A stretch of DNA of 64,000 bases from Durusdinium trenchii (GCA_963970005.1 CAXAMN010028939.1:350184-414183), one strand, 5' to 3'; shown: positions 11,586-23,836, numbered from the stretch's first letter. Notes: a model not told the origin generated them from the letters alone. Made by a program: numbers and translations.

Positions 11586-11739
11586 TGAAACAGGTCCAGG
11601 CTTTGGATCGCCGCCCTGAAAAATACTTCACCACAACCGTAGCGTGATGCCATTGCTGCTAAGGAAAGGTTTGGACATCGAGGACATTGAAACATTGAAA
11701 AGTACGGAGATGAAGAAAATATCAACTTTCGATGGAACC

Positions 11740-12200
11740 ATCCCCTTCTTGACCACCATCTGCTGCGCAGTGTGCTCTTCAGGGTCTCCTCGATGATCTC
11801 ATCTTTGACAACTTCTTTTTTGATTTCTCCGCGGACGATCTCAACCCCTTGTTGCTTTGTATCTGGCTCAATGCGGGTTGGATCGGCGGCATTAGGCCGC
11901 GAGTAAAATACCTCTGGCTCCGCGTTTAGGCGGGCTTTGGTTGCAAACAAGATACATGTATTCGGTACACGATGACTTGTACTGACTGCATTAGGATTGC
12001 TAAGAAGTACATCAACGCCGGCCTCGATCACCTCTGCCGTGGAAAAAAATCTCAATCTGACGGACCGCGCGCAAACCCGAAACTGCCGTCTGGTTTCCCA
12101 GAGGTGCGATGCTGAAGAATGAGTTCGCCTTGGACTTCTTCTCCTTTTTGCCGCCGGCCGGGACAAGGCCGTTGGTGACGATAGACCTGGCGCGCTTCAT
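11740..12200 (-). pseudogene. Lys-rich unknown protein, one frameshift
   Basis: A likely start at 12,200 gives MKRARSIVTNGLVPAGGKKE, a basic N-terminus. After about 50 codons the homologous reading jumps to the frame with STAEVIEAGVDVLLSNPNAV and later a charged helix (EIVRGEIKKEVVKDEIIEET). Family unknown. Confidence 0.3.
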
Positions 12201-12529
12201 AGGTGCGGTGGTAAAGGCGAGGAGGAATATCTCGATTGCCGTGCGAAGTAAGCTTCTTGCAGTACCTGTGTGTATGGTCTGGGCGGCAAACGATTAGTTT
12301 TGCTAACACTTCATTCGACCGCGTGGGCCTTGACCACACCGGACCTTCACTGGGGCTTCATGTAACTGAAGCGCGTCGTTGATAATTGATCCAGATACGC
12401 ATTGAAATTCAAGTCGGTCCTTCTCATCGTAGATCCACATTGAATTTATATCATACACATAAATTGGATTGTTGAAATTTCTTCTTCTTAATCTCCAGCA
12501 TAGTCGGCACTGCTATGAAGCAGGCTGCG

Positions 12530-13789
12530 TCAAAGACCGAAATATCGGGAACGTGGCTGCGAAGAATGCCTGAAATACCTCTTCGTACAAATACATGGGC
12601 AACTTGACTCCCACGGAACATCGCGGTTCTCTTCGTACACTTGCAAGTACTGATGTTCCGTCAAGTGGCGAAGCTCGTATTGCTTTGCTTTGGATCGCGT
12701 CCCAAATTGGTCTTCAAAAGCTGGATGCTGCCATTCCCCAATGACTTCAATAGGTGACCCGAGTAAGGATACTTGCCAAGCACCTCGTGGCTTCAAGTCG
12801 TGGACAAACGTACTTTTACCCTTGCCAGAAACTGGATCTCAGTGTCTTGGTCTTGGTTGAAACCAAGGCAACCAACTACCAACCACGGTTGCTCGCGCAG
12901 GTGCGCCTTGTCCTTGTCCTTTTCCTCGCCGACAGGGAATAGGAGGCCAGCTGATGAAGCTGCGGCCGAACTCATGGAATATGGGTCTCCATCGTCATCA
13001 ATGCCCCTGACAATATTGAATTGTGGCTCAAATTTGTTTGAATGCCGGCCGGGCGGGTTCTTGTTCTCTTCAAGTTGTACTGCTTCTTCAGGAAGCTCAT
13101 CTGCACCTGCGCCTTCGAGGTTTATTAACGGAGGCTCGCAACTCTTCAATAAAGACGTCGTTGCTCTGTTGAGCCGGGATCAAGTACGGGAATATTGAGT
13201 GCTTTCAATACGTCAAAAATTTTATCATAGAACTCATCCCGAACGATGGCAAGGCATAGATGTCGGACTTACCGGCAGTGACGCGCAAAAACTCATCGAA
13301 AGCAACTTTTCACCGTTCCAACGTCCTGACAACGTTGAGTATGCGCGCCGCGTGTCTCAGCGCCGAACCTGTCAGGGTTGGCCATCTTGCAGCGCCAACG
13401 TAAATCGTTGTCACAAAATCCATTGCGCCCGATCATGTCATTGCCGTTCCAAAAGATACAAGGCCAAATATCCGGGGTACTTCGAGCTCTGGGTTCCTCA
13501 TCGTCAAATGCGACTTCGCTTTGATGTGAATTGTAATCTTTGCAGATTCATCAATAGGACACGGAAGCTCTGCGCACCAAACAATTCTGGTCTGAATCTC
13601 AACGGTCCATTCGGGACCAAATGCTCTTTTGAACTCCTCGATGGGCTCATATGCCTCCTTGCTTCGCTTCCCGGCAAGGAAGCACAAAGTGGGGTCTGTA
13701 ACAATCACTGCTACTTCAGGCCGTTGCATTTGCACAAGGACGTTGAGGTGGCCGTACATCTCAGGGTGAACTGTAGTCAACCCCTCCAT
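12530..13789 (-). pseudogene. Globular protein segments, unknown
   Basis: Minus frames 13,789-13,433 (PEMYGHLNVLVQMQRPEVAV, PEWTVEIQTRIVWCAELPCP), 13,149-12,793 (acidic, Asn/Pro-rich, then GCLGFNQDQDTEIQFLARV) and 12,796-12,530 (GAWQVSLLGSPIEVIGEWQ) look like parts of one protein. Several frameshifts and stops separate them. Confidence 0.3.
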
Positions 13790-14398
13790 TGCTTCAGTCC
13801 AAATTTATGGCATGAGCCACGCATCATATAGAATGCATGATGTCTGAAGCATTATATCGCTGCTTTGTACCATCTTCTGAAATGGTCCTCGCCTGGTACG
13901 CAGCGTAGGACATAAATTGTGTCCATCGCTTTTCCGTAAGCAAGCCAGAGACAAATGTCTGTCAGTAGGTTCTGAACTACGATTGTCCAAATCTATATAT
14001 ATGTACAGAAGGTCGTCCTCATTGGTGTCACGCACGCGCTCCATGGCTTGGCAATCCGTACCCGGATGCTGAGAGGGCGAGGACGGGCTGGAACTTGCCT
14101 CAGTAGACCTAAGTCTCGCGACCTCCGCGGAATGATGAGTGATAGTGGAACGTGGGTGAGTGTGAGTGTGTGTAAGTGTGTGAGTGTGTATAGCGCACGC
14201 CGCTTGAACAGTCTGAAGCGCGTACTAAATTTGCCCGGATCACCTAACTCAGAAGCTAGTTTGAACTTGTCCTCCCTAGTGGCATACACCTCTAGGACCC
14301 AAGCAAAAGCAGCATCGGGATCGTCAGAAGCAGACCTATTTGCCTCGCGGACAGCACGCCAAGTTCGGTACCGGTCTGGACTAGGAAATTCTGGAGCT

Positions 14399-15301
14399 CT
14401 ATTTTATCAGCCTCTTTTGCCTTGGAGCTTTTAGCGGAACTCCACCATGGTCTGGGGACAAAGAACCCTCTGAACGCAGTGGTCCAAAAGATTGAGATGC
14501 TCCTGCAGGAGTTGCTCCTGGCTTTGGTTCAGGCAAGGCAACTTCAGGGATAAACAGCCCTGGCTTTGCCGGGCTAGCTGGAGGCACTGCGGTGTCCGAG
14601 GCTTTGCCTGTATTGGACAATGCTTGTACCATTTGCCGAAGTTATCCGAAGTTCATCCATTTGTTGTTTCAGCTCTGAATTGTCCTGCCTGAGTTCCTTG
14701 CTTGTTTCTGCCTGGGCTTCCTGACTAGTGGAGCTTTGATTCTTCACTGTTGCAATTTCATTCGAAAGTGCTTTAATCTCCTCTTTAGCTATTGCCAGGG
14801 AGCTATTCAACTCATCGCGTTGGAACGTCAAGTCAATGACTTTGCTTGCATCATCGGCTGCAGTGGCCCTTGCTTCATGAGCTGCTTTCACACTTGGCTG
14901 CAAATCTTTTCCTTTCCTGAATTGCTTGTTCATGCTTGTTGAGCCTGGGCCTACCTATTCTGAAAATGTTCACGTTGTTCCTCCAACAATGTTGCCTGCA
15001 ATCTCCTTATTGCAACATTATCTTCGGACCGAACATGTTGTTGGGCCCCTTTCCAAACTCATTGAATGGTTGTTTCAGCTGCATTCCTTTCTGCTGCTAT
15101 TGACTCTGAGGCTTCACGCTCATAGAGGCTTCTAAACCTGAGTTCTTGTCGCACTTGCTCACCAAGCTGTACTGCATGTTGTTGCAACTCTTGTCTCAAC
15201 TCTACCTCCGTTACGCCTGCGTTGACGTTGACGACGTTGAACCTTGCCATTGTCAATGTATTTTTGACTGTTGGCATACCGGGTATGGCAGCTGACGGCA
15301 T
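14399..15301 (-). pseudogene. Coiled-coil, gag-like N-terminal part of the element
   Basis: Minus frames 15,301-15,059 and 14,933-14,574 encode a helical coiled-coil protein (ELRQELQQHAVQLGEQVRQE; LAIAKEEIKALSNEIATVKN), and 14,632-14,399 is proline-rich. They are in different frames, so at least two frameshifts have accumulated. A coiled-coil followed by a Pro-rich region is common in gag proteins, but that is only a suggestion. Confidence 0.3.
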
Positions 15302-15564
15302 ACCAGTTAAGGCAGCTTTGCGCGGCTTCCTGTAAGGAAATATTGCCGTTATTTAAGCACCTGCTGAAATGCTTCCGACACTGCTTGTGGCCCTGCTGCT
15401 GACAACATTTGTTGTAACACAGCAATTGCTTGTTCATGTCTTTGAACACTATCGCCACTTGCGAAGCTCGGTATAATGTCGAAGTCGCTGCCATACTAAT
15501 TAGGGTTCTCATCGTCCATATATAGGGTCCATACCTCGGGTTCGAATCTAGCCTACGGCTGAGA

Positions 15565-15690
15565 ACCTGTTTTACAGGATCAGCCTAACTAAGTAGTCTA
15601 AACCTGTTGCGGCCGTTAAGCTACCTTTTCATTCTATGCCTGACCAGCAATGCGCTATAGGTCCCCAGAGGTGATGATTTTCAACAAAAT
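15565..15690 (+). repeat. Right direct repeat of the unidentified element
   Basis: Partner of 9,376-9,474 in the same orientation. It contains about 25 extra bases (tgaccagcaatgcgctatag and neighbours) between the shared blocks. Confidence 0.7.
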
Positions 15691-16129
15691 CCTTGAACGA
15701 TAATGTTAGTTACCTGAAATCGAGACCTGCTAGCCATGGCCAAGTCCTACCATTTGCATCATGCGTCGACGGTCTGCGAGGCTGCGCCCCGTCCAAGATA
15801 GCCCCTGTGACCGGGCAATGTTCGTCTGTCCTGCCAACATCGGCAAAAAGTACAATCAGCAAAAGATCGGCTCGGAACCTCAGCCCTTCGCGCAAGCTTC
15901 CAAACCTCCAAACTGCGCTGCGCGGGCCACGCTGTCCCTTCTAACTTTCCACTGTTCCAACAACCTACACTTCCGTAACATTGGCAGTTGCCTCCTGCAC
16001 ACAATTTTTGCAAGGTGGATCTGGAATATCAATCTCAACCAAAAGTTATACCAGCATAGACCCCACACATCTTCGTTGGCAAGAATTGTCGTTGTGGTGG
16101 GCAGCCGCAGCCCCAGCCCCTGCCTCGGA

Positions 16130-16965
16130 AAGCAACGTAAACAGCACGACAGCGGCAGGACAACAGAAAGACCAGAGGAGGACATGAGGAGGACAACAGA
16201 CAGAGGACAAAAGGATGAGGGGAAGAAAACAACGCGAACACACCAAGAGGACAAAAACAGGACGAGCTCTGACCGGACAACGCCAAAAGGACAACAAGCA
16301 TCAAGAGGAGCACAAGAGGGAAAGAGGACAAGAGAGGACAAGAGAAAGACACGCCGAAGACGGGAGGAGCGCGACCGGAGATAGGCTGGCAGCCGCGGCC
16401 AATTACGGACAGCATAGAAGAACATGAGGAGAACAGCGCCGAAAATATTTTAACATGAGAAAGGAGGACATCCGGACAGGCCTTGCAGGCACGACTGGCC
16501 GGCTTCTGTTTCCTATGACAGAACACCGCAACAGTATAGGACAGCAGGAGGACAAGGAGAGGACACCGGCTTCTGGGGTTGCTTCCCGGAGTTGTCTTGT
16601 TAGCCTGCTGTGTAGCGCACGCTCACATGCTGTCACGCTTCCACGCTGACAGGGTGCCACTTGGCCATGCTGCGGTACTGCGGTCTTCGCGCTTGCCCGC
16701 TGGCCCTTTCACACTAGGCGCCACACAAGGCTTGTGCCATAGGGCTCACCAGCGCGGCCAAGCTGGACACCAGCAGAAGGAGAACAAGAGGACAACAGGA
16801 GGACAAGAGGAGGACAACGGAGCGACAAGAAGAAGACAAGAGAGAAAAAAGAGAACAACAGGAGGAGAAGGTGTGGAGACCGGCTGGCAGCCGCGCGCAT
16901 CTGCACACCAGAAAGGACAAGAAGAGGACAACAGGAGGACAACGCCCGGACACAGCATTCACCGG
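16130..16965. repeat. Degenerate GGACAA-rich purine region
   Basis: The plus strand is dominated by variants of aggaggacaacag. Two larger modules recur at about 500-bp spacing: ggctggcagccgcg (16,384 and 16,881) and ttcctatgacagaacacc / ttcctacgggagcacccc (16,509 and 16,999). Long ORFs here follow from the biased composition. Confidence 0.6.
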
Positions 16966-17303
16966 CGCGGCCAGAGACTGTCTGTGGCCAGCTTCTTTTT
17001 CCTACGGGAGCACCCCAACCATAAACTGTTTTAGGACTGACTAGACTCTTCGACTAAACGCACGCCAAGCTTGGTGAAGCGACGCAACCGAGAAACCCAA
17101 CTTGCACATTCACTTTCGGTTGCCGACGCAAGCCAGCTTCAGGGTCCCCACGAAGTAGCTGCAAAGTTCAGCTCGCGAAAGAAGTTGAGCGTCATCTTTA
17201 ATGAAAGAGACCATACATATACATGTTACGCACTTCGCACTTTTTCTTGATACTCACAAGAGCTGCAGAAGGATCAACTGTACATGTTGCACTGTCAATG
17301 ATG

Positions 17304-18110
17304 CTATGTATCCAGGTTATGGTCTAAATGCCACATGGTTCGCACTCCTTCTTGGCACTGTGAAACTCTGAAATGCTTCTTTGAGCTCACTTTGCCACCA
17401 TAACCCATTTTCTTCCATTCAACTCTTGTTTCTGCAGGCTCCTTCATTTCTTCCAGGAACTGGGCTCCTAGAGCGTACTTCTGCTGGGTCAGCATCTGGG
17501 TTGTCCCTTCTGCCTTCTGCTATTGCAAGTAGCTCTTCATACTTACAACTTTGTCTCCAGTCTCTTGATCTCCTACTCCTAGTAGGTCCCAATGTTGTGA
17601 TTTCAGCTCCTCAGTTTTGGTCTGGGGTCTACCACACATCTGTACTGCATATTTATATACTCTGATCCCATTCACATTTCTCTATTTCCCACTCTGAATG
17701 TTCTGTTCAATGGTCCTCCTGATGGATTTGCTCCTTCATTGGCTGCCTCTAGCATTAGTTTGTGTCCTTCATACCATCCTTCTGTGGCTTGCATTGCCTC
17801 CAAACCCCTTGTGACTGAGTAGTTTCCTGCAGTGATTTCACTCAGGATCTTATAGCTGAGAAAGGCTTGTGTATTTGGTGTTTCTCTCCCTACAAAACCT
17901 CCATTCAGAATCAATCCACTGTGAATCCTCCTGACATAGTCTTGTAGAATGTCGAAGCTCTTTCAATTTATGTGCTTCTCAACTCTCTTGATTAGTCTCC
18001 ATGCAGTCAAATTTGAAGCGGTTTGAACCAACTACAATGAGATAACTCATCTCAAAGTTTTGAACACAATGATCATGACAATCCAGAATTTCCCTTCTTC
18101 ATTGGATTTC
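17304..18110 (-). pseudogene. Eroded protein-coding relic, unknown family
   Basis: Minus frames read like protein: AFLSYKILSEITAGNYSVTR and EGWYEGHKLMLEAANEGANP (17,914-17,672), then QTKTEELKSQHWDLLGVGDQ and KYALGAQFLEEMKEPAETRV (17.6-17.3 kb). Stops and frame changes separate them, including an in-frame TAG between KSYLQ and QKAEGTTQM. Probably part of a gag-like protein or an old exon set. Confidence 0.3.
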
Positions 18111-18432
18111 TTCACTGCGTCCAATCCACACTGAATGTTCCTCAAAAGAAATTATTCTGACAATGAATCATTTTGGCAATCTTAGTAGCCTTCCTGCAAA
18201 ATTCCTCTTCAATCACCCTTCTCTGAGGGAGGAGGCCCACTTTGGAACACGCAAATTTGTTCAATTTGGAACACACTGGTTTGGTCCGTTTGGGCTCATT
18301 TGGGAACACATAAACTGGCTCATTTTGGAACACGCGCAATATACTATATCTGCAGGCTCAACGGCGGGTGTGTGGAGAAATGGGGTCAGGTAAAATCGCT
18401 TTTACGAATTTCCTCGAAAACGTGCCCTCGTG

Positions 18433-19210
18433 GCACATTCCTCCTCTAAATTTTACCCTCGGGTGGCTCACAAAAGGTTTGCATCGTTGGATTGGACATT
18501 CCTCCTCTAAATTTTACCCTCGGGTGGCATGCAAAAGGTATGCACCGTGGGAATGGCACCTGCCTCAGGTCACAAAAGGTGTGCATCATTGGATTGGCAC
18601 ATTCCTCCTCTAAATTGCACCCTTGTCTGGGTCACAAAAGGTGTGCATTGTTGGATTGGCACATTCTACCCTCGGGTGGCTCACAAAAGGCATGCACCGT
18701 GGGAATGGCTCATCTAAATTTCAGCCTCGGCTGGGTCACAAAAGGTATGCATCTAAATTTACCCTCGGGTTGCTGTTGGATTTGTACATTCCTCCTCTAA
18801 ATTTTACCCTCGGGTGGCTCACAAAAAGGTATGCATCATGGGAGTGGAACCTTCATTCCTCTCCTCCTCTAGATTTCACCCTCGGGTGGGTCACAAAAGG
18901 TACGCACCGTTGGGAAGGCACCTTCCTCATTTAACATTTTGTCCTCGCGCGGCGTGCAAAAAGGTATGCGCCATTGGAATGGCACCTTCGTCCTCTAAAG
19001 CATATCCCCAGGCTCACAAAAGGTCCGCACCATTGGACTGGCACCTTCCTCCTCCAAATTGTTCATTCTTGGGCGGGTCACAATATGCACTGTTTGAATG
19101 GTACCTTCGCCCTCTAAATGTCACCCTCGGGTGGCTCACAAAAGAAATGCATCGTTGGATTGGCACATTCCTCCTCTAAATTTTATCCTCGGGTGGCTTA
19201 TACGCGGCTC
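18433..19210. repeat. About 61-66-bp tandem repeat, roughly twelve units
   Basis: Units contain cctcctctaaattttaccct and cgggtggctcacaaaaggt, with variable spacing and scattered deletions. In-frame peptides such as PPLNFTLGWLTKG repeat along it. This is a minisatellite; the plus-strand ORFs over it are by-products. Confidence 0.85.
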
Positions 19211-19235
19211 TAAATTCTATTCTCGGGCGCACGTT

Positions 19236-19300
19236 GGCGGGAGGGGGCGCCCGGGAGGGCGCAGCGCCTCCCGCGCGGGGCAAGCGAAGCGAGCCCCTGT
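19236..19300. repeat. GC-rich tandem hairpins
   Basis: Short inverted repeats follow one another: ggggcgcccc, then gggagggcgc with gcgcctccc, then ggggc-aagcgaagcga-gcccc. They sit immediately beyond the end of the 61-66-bp tandem array. Confidence 0.6.
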
Positions 19301-19494
19301 GAATGACTACGACAGTCGCACGTACGGCTGACCAGGGCAATGTGTCTCTGTGTATGCGCGTATGTTCCTATGTGCGGATCGTCTGGTCACTTGGTCTCCA
19401 TGTACTATATGTTGGCATATACGCATGTCTATGTCCATGGAATCAGGTGGCGGTGATTCATGTGACCAGGGCCGCGGCGATGCCCTGACCGAAT

Positions 19495-20572
19495 TTATGT
19501 TTCTTCTTTCCCTTTCATCATGAGCCGTCTGCTAAGGGGGCTTCCAACACCGGCTTGACCTTCTCTTTCTTCCTCTGCTTGGCTGCTTTGCCCTTGGCTG
19601 CAACTCCTTTGACCTCCCCCTGCCGCGGCCTCCGGCCCCTCGGGAGAGTATTTGTCTGCTGGAATGACGGGAGCGGCCTCCCCTGCCTCCCTCCGAAGAT
19701 TCCTCAACAAATCCCCCTCTCCGGGACTTCTCAAACTGCCTGGATCTCGATCTCGGTTGCTGGCCCACTCTTAGTCTGCAGCCTCCTGTCGCCGAAGTCG
19801 TTCTGCATGGATCAAATTCTCGCTCCATATCAGTCTCTCGCACGGGCGGCGCATCTCTCTGGGATGCCCTTGAAGCGCCTTCAACACACCCTCGGTCTGA
19901 GTGCCAGTGACCACCCTCAAGCTGCGATCTCCACGGTTGATTGCCAGACCGATCACTTCCCCTGCCACGCGACAGGGCCTCCCAAAACTGGCCCTCTACA
20001 ACCATGTGAGTCAACTTGTCCGCCTCCTTCAAAGTCAGGTCCGACGCACTCAACCAGACCGCTGCCTTGTCCTCTGCTCCATCGGGAGGCATCCTCGCAC
20101 CTGGCGGTCGCAAAATCCCCGGGAGGCTCTTGGGCGGATGGGCTGCGCTCTCGTCTCCTGCGTCTGGCTCTGCTTCTGCTACCACTCTTGCTCCTCCGCC
20201 TTCGCTTTTTCTCCTTGTGATGGGGCTCTTCACTCTTCTCGGTAGAGGGCTCCTGGCGTGGTCTTCGGATCCAGTCTCTCTCTTTGCTTTCCTCTTCTGT
20301 GCAGGAGCGGGGGTGGCAGTCCCCTTTTCACCTGATTTGGGAGCCCTGTCTCCCTCCAAGTACCCTTTGAACGCGGGAGCCGAGAGAGTTGCTTTTCCCA
20401 CTCCCTCGCCGGAGCTCTCAGCCACGTCCAAGAGCTCGAGGTAAAGGGACCTGAGGCGCTCCGCGCACACCTTAGTGAACTCGGCACCGAGCTTGGAGGT
20501 GTACACTAGCAGGAAGACTCGCTGCACCGCTAGGCACAGGCCATAGCGTCTCCCAGTTGCGCACCTCCTCAC
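19495..20572 (-). pseudogene. Retroelement gag-like protein, frame-shifted
   Basis: An open minus frame of 346 codons starts with a helical segment (SLYLELLDVAESSGEGVGKA) followed by basic, Pro/Ser-rich linkers. After about residue 200 (LTLKEADKLTHMVVEGQFWE) the sensible reading shifts, near 19,965, to the frame giving GLAINRGDRSLRVVTGTQTE and then 19,734-19,495 with an Arg/Gly-rich end. The RVVTGTQTEG... block resembles a domain I associate with dinoflagellate retroelement gag proteins (recall, not checked). Probably inactive. Confidence 0.4.
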
Positions 20573-22095
20573 TCATACGCTGCTGAAGCCGAGCAGCTGC
20601 GGAAACACATAACCGCGGTTTCATCTTTAATTACGAGGACGAAACCCATGTGCGTGTGAATATATTAGTATTTATATACATATGCATACCAGCACGCGAA
20701 AAAAGAAAGAGAGAGAGAGAGAGAGAGAGCATCACGCAAGCCCAAAACAGCAAAGATAAGCACAAATAAACAACAAATGAAGATACAACATGCTTACTCA
20801 AGCTATATAACAACGGAGGAACGAAGCTCCCAGCAGTCCCAGCGCCGGCAAGGCCTATGTGAAAGCTGCCCGAGAAAGAATAATTAAACAACACCGAAGT
20901 ATGGCCATTGCACGTTCTATCCCGAGCATTTGCTGCAGCGGGTGCTCCATGGCCATCAAATTTCCAAAGCTATACTACTGTAATTGGCGACTTTCCACGC
21001 GACAAAGGTTTGCATACAAACAACGGGTCATCGCTTTATTCGGTCTCTTGACAGGCTCCAAATCTGAGCAGCTCAAGCAGACTTACAGTATTACACGAGC
21101 CCGTGGTAAGTACCAAGGTGCAAAGAATCGTGAGTAGCGATGACCAGTGCTGGAAACAACTCCCCAACATGGCCATACCAAAATTAGGCCGGAATTACAA
21201 GCCTGTATATGTATATAACATAAGTACAGCCTGGTTCCTTTTTCCCGAATGCGTAGCGAAGGGTTCTCGTTTAACTCTGGGGGTCTGGGGGTAGAGAATT
21301 GTTCGCGACCCGTTGTTTCTGTGTTCGCAACCGTCCGCAACCGTCCGCAGGTGTCCGCAGTAGAGCGCTAAGGCGCTGCCATTGGGGGAAGCTTTTGCAA
21401 GTGACTTTTCATGGATGTGTCACGTGTCAGTTTGCGACGCTATTCCATTGTGATTTGCATGAAAATGGCATGTCACGCAAGAAGCGTGATGCATTTCGCT
21501 GCACAGGCGCAGCGTTTTGTGAGATCCTCAGTTTGCTACGCAGTTCCACTGGGATTAGCGTTTGGAGAGTCGTGTTTTTGGGGCGTTGGATGTGGCCGTG
21601 CCATTGGGATTTGCGTTTCAGGGTGTGGCATCGAAGCTCTGTTTTCGTGACCAGTCTCAGCTGAAATGGCGATTTTGGTGGATGGGAGTGTGTTCAGAAC
21701 GGGTCGAAATCATTCCAAACGTGTGGTGTGGTTCAAATTTTGTTGAAGCTCACATGAGATGATATTGTCACTTTTCGTGGCAGGCGCAGTACCCTTTGTG
21801 CGGATTTTGAGGTGTGGAAGTGTGATTTTCGTGGCAGGTGCAGGGAATCGTGAGGTTGCGAGGTGTGACGGAGGTGACATTTCGTGGCAGGCGCAATACT
21901 TTGTGCGCGTTAGACGTGTGGACGCGGAAAGATTCGTGGCAGGCGCAGGGAATTGTGAGGGTGTGAGTTGTGGTAGAGGTGAATGTCGCTGTCACAGTGG
22001 GATTGGCGTGTGAGCGGGTATTGTTTGGAGGGGCTGGGCTCGCGAAACTGCTTGGCAGGGATGCGTGATGTGTGTGCTCCGATGGGTGTTTCCGC
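20573..22095. other. No gene; GA microsatellite and degenerate repeats
   Basis: A (GA)n tract occupies 20,702-20,729. From about 21,770 the phrase ttcgtggcaggcgcag recurs three times with variants at uneven spacing (near 21,774, 21,882 and 21,932, with ttcgtggcaggtgcag at 21,828), so this is an eroded repeat block. No convincing ORF. Confidence 0.4.
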
Positions 22096-22334
22096 TTGAC
22101 TTTTGGAGGAAGTCTCGTACAAAATGCTCGTTTTGCAGACTTTGACATGTGAGTTTTGGGAGGAAATCTCGTACGAAACGCTCTTTTTGGAGACTTGGCA
22201 CGTGACTTTTGGAGGAAGTCTCGTACGAAACGCTCGTTTTGGAGACTTGACATGTGAATTTTGGAGGAAGTCTCGTACGAAACGCTCGTTTTGGAGACTT
22301 GACGTGTGACTTTTTGGAGGAAGTCTCGTACGAA
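22096..22334. repeat. 52-54-bp tandem repeat, five units
   Basis: The motif ctcgtacgaaacgctcg and its variants recur near 22,114, 22,168, 22,220, 22,272 and 22,325. The array runs directly into the 13-bp minisatellite. Confidence 0.85.
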
Positions 22335-23836
22335 GAGTGCCCTGCAAGAGTGTCCCACAAGAGTGTCCTACAAGAGTGTCCCACAAGAGTGTCCCACAAG
22401 AGTGTCCTACAAGAGTGTCCCACAAGAGTTTCCTACAAGTGTTTTAGAAGAGTGTCCCACAAGAGTGCCCTACAAGAGTGTCCCACAAGAGTGTCCCACA
22501 AAAGTGTCCCACAAGAGTGTCCTACAAGAGTGCCCCACAAGAGTGTCCCGTATGAGTGTCCCACAAGAGTGTCCCACAAGAGTGTCTCACAAATGTGTCC
22601 CACGCAAGAGTGTCCTACAAGAGTGTGCTACAAGAGTGTCCCGTAAGAGTGTCCCACAAGAGTGTCCTACAAGAGTGTCCCACAAGAGTGTCCTTTTAGA
22701 GTGTCCCACAAGAGTTTCCTACAAGAGTGTCCCGCAAGAGTGTCCCACAAAAGTGTCCCACAAGAGTGTCCTACAAGAGTGCCCCACAAGAGTGTCCCGT
22801 ATGAGTGTCCCACAAGAGTGTCCCACAAGAGTGTCTCACAAATGTGTCCCACACAAGAGTGTCCTACAAGAGTGTGCTACAAGAGTGTCCCGTAAGAGTG
22901 TCCCACAAGAGTGTCCTACAAGCGTGTCCCACAAGAGTGTCCTACAAGAGTGTCACGTAAGAGTGTCCCACAAGAGTGTCCCGCAACAGTTTCCCACAAG
23001 AGTGTCTCACAAGAGTGCCCCTTAAGAGTGTCCCACAAGAGTGTCCTATAAGAGTGTCCCACAAGAGTGTCCTACAAGAGTGTCCCACAAGAGTGTCCCA
23101 CAAGAGTGTCCCGTATGAGTGTCCCACAAGAGTGTCCCACAAGAGTGTCCCGCAACAGTGTCCCTCAAGAGTGTCTCACAAGAGTGTCCCTTAAGAGTGT
23201 CCCACAAGAGTGTCCCACAACAGTGTCCCACAAGAGTGTCCTACAAGAGTGTCCCACGAGAGTTTCCTATAAGAGCGTCCCACAAGAGTGTCCCACAAGA
23301 GTGTCCTACAGGAGTGTCCCACAAGAGTGTCCGACAAGAGTGTCCCACAAGAGTGTCCTACAAGAGTGTCCCACAAGAGTGTCCTTTTAGAGTGTCCCAC
23401 AAAAGTCTCCTACAAGAGTGTCCCGCAAGAGTGTCCCACAAATGTGTCCCACAAGAGTGTCCTACAAGAGTGCCCCACAAGAGTGTCCCGTATGAGTGTC
23501 CCACAAGAGTGTCCCACAAGAGTGTCCCACAAGAGTGTCTCACAAATGTCTCCCACAAGAGTGTCCTACAAGAGTGTGCTACAAGAGTGTCCCGTAAGAG
23601 TGTCCCACAAGAGTGTCCTACAAGAGTGTCCCACAAGAGTGTCCTACAAGAGTGTCACGTAAGAGTGGCCCACAAGAGTGTCCCACAAGAGTGTCCCGCA
23701 ACAGTGTCCCACAAGAGTGTCTCACAAGAGTGCCCCTTAAGAGTGTCCCACAAGAGTGTCCTATAAGAGTGTCCCACAAGAGTGTCCTACAGGAGTGTCC
23801 CACAAGAGTGTCCTACAAGAGTGTCCCACAAGAGTG
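22335..23836. repeat. 1.5-kb minisatellite of 13-bp units
   Basis: Roughly 115 units of acaagagtgtccc or a one-base variant. Since 13 is not a multiple of 3, every frame reads the same 13-residue cycle (TRVSHKSVPQECP on the plus strand), and long stretches are open in several frames on both strands. Higher-order structure exists: variant units such as cccgtatgagtg recur near 22,547, 22,796, 23,110 and 23,487 with the same neighbours, and ccttttagagtg near 22,691 and 23,382, indicating block duplications. Confidence 0.95.

Larger units (their letters stand above)
9475..15564 (-). mobile_element. Unidentified eroded element between direct repeats
   Basis: Between two similar direct repeats the minus strand holds a succession of protein-like but frame-shifted segments, listed separately. 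No reverse transcriptase, integrase, transposase or recombinase motif was seen. Order along the minus strand: a coiled-coil protein, a proline-rich segment, globular segments (13.8-12.5 kb), a Lys-rich protein (12.2-11.7 kb), further globular segments (11.6-10.7 kb), then a proline-rich tail (10.7-9.9 kb). It could be a degraded retroelement, a virus-derived insertion or an eroded host gene. Confidence 0.35.

Noticed and set aside
15530..15556. tRNA gene or tRNA-derived SINE suggested by gggttcgaatct
   Set aside because: The T stem does not pair and there is no A box, D arm or acceptor stem around it.
22306..23766. ORFs of 239 and 215 codons on the plus strand
   Set aside because: They are by-products of the 13-bp minisatellite; the same peptide cycle appears in other frames.
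22335..23836. CRISPR array
   Set aside because: Units are contiguous 13-mers without spacers, in a eukaryotic sequence.
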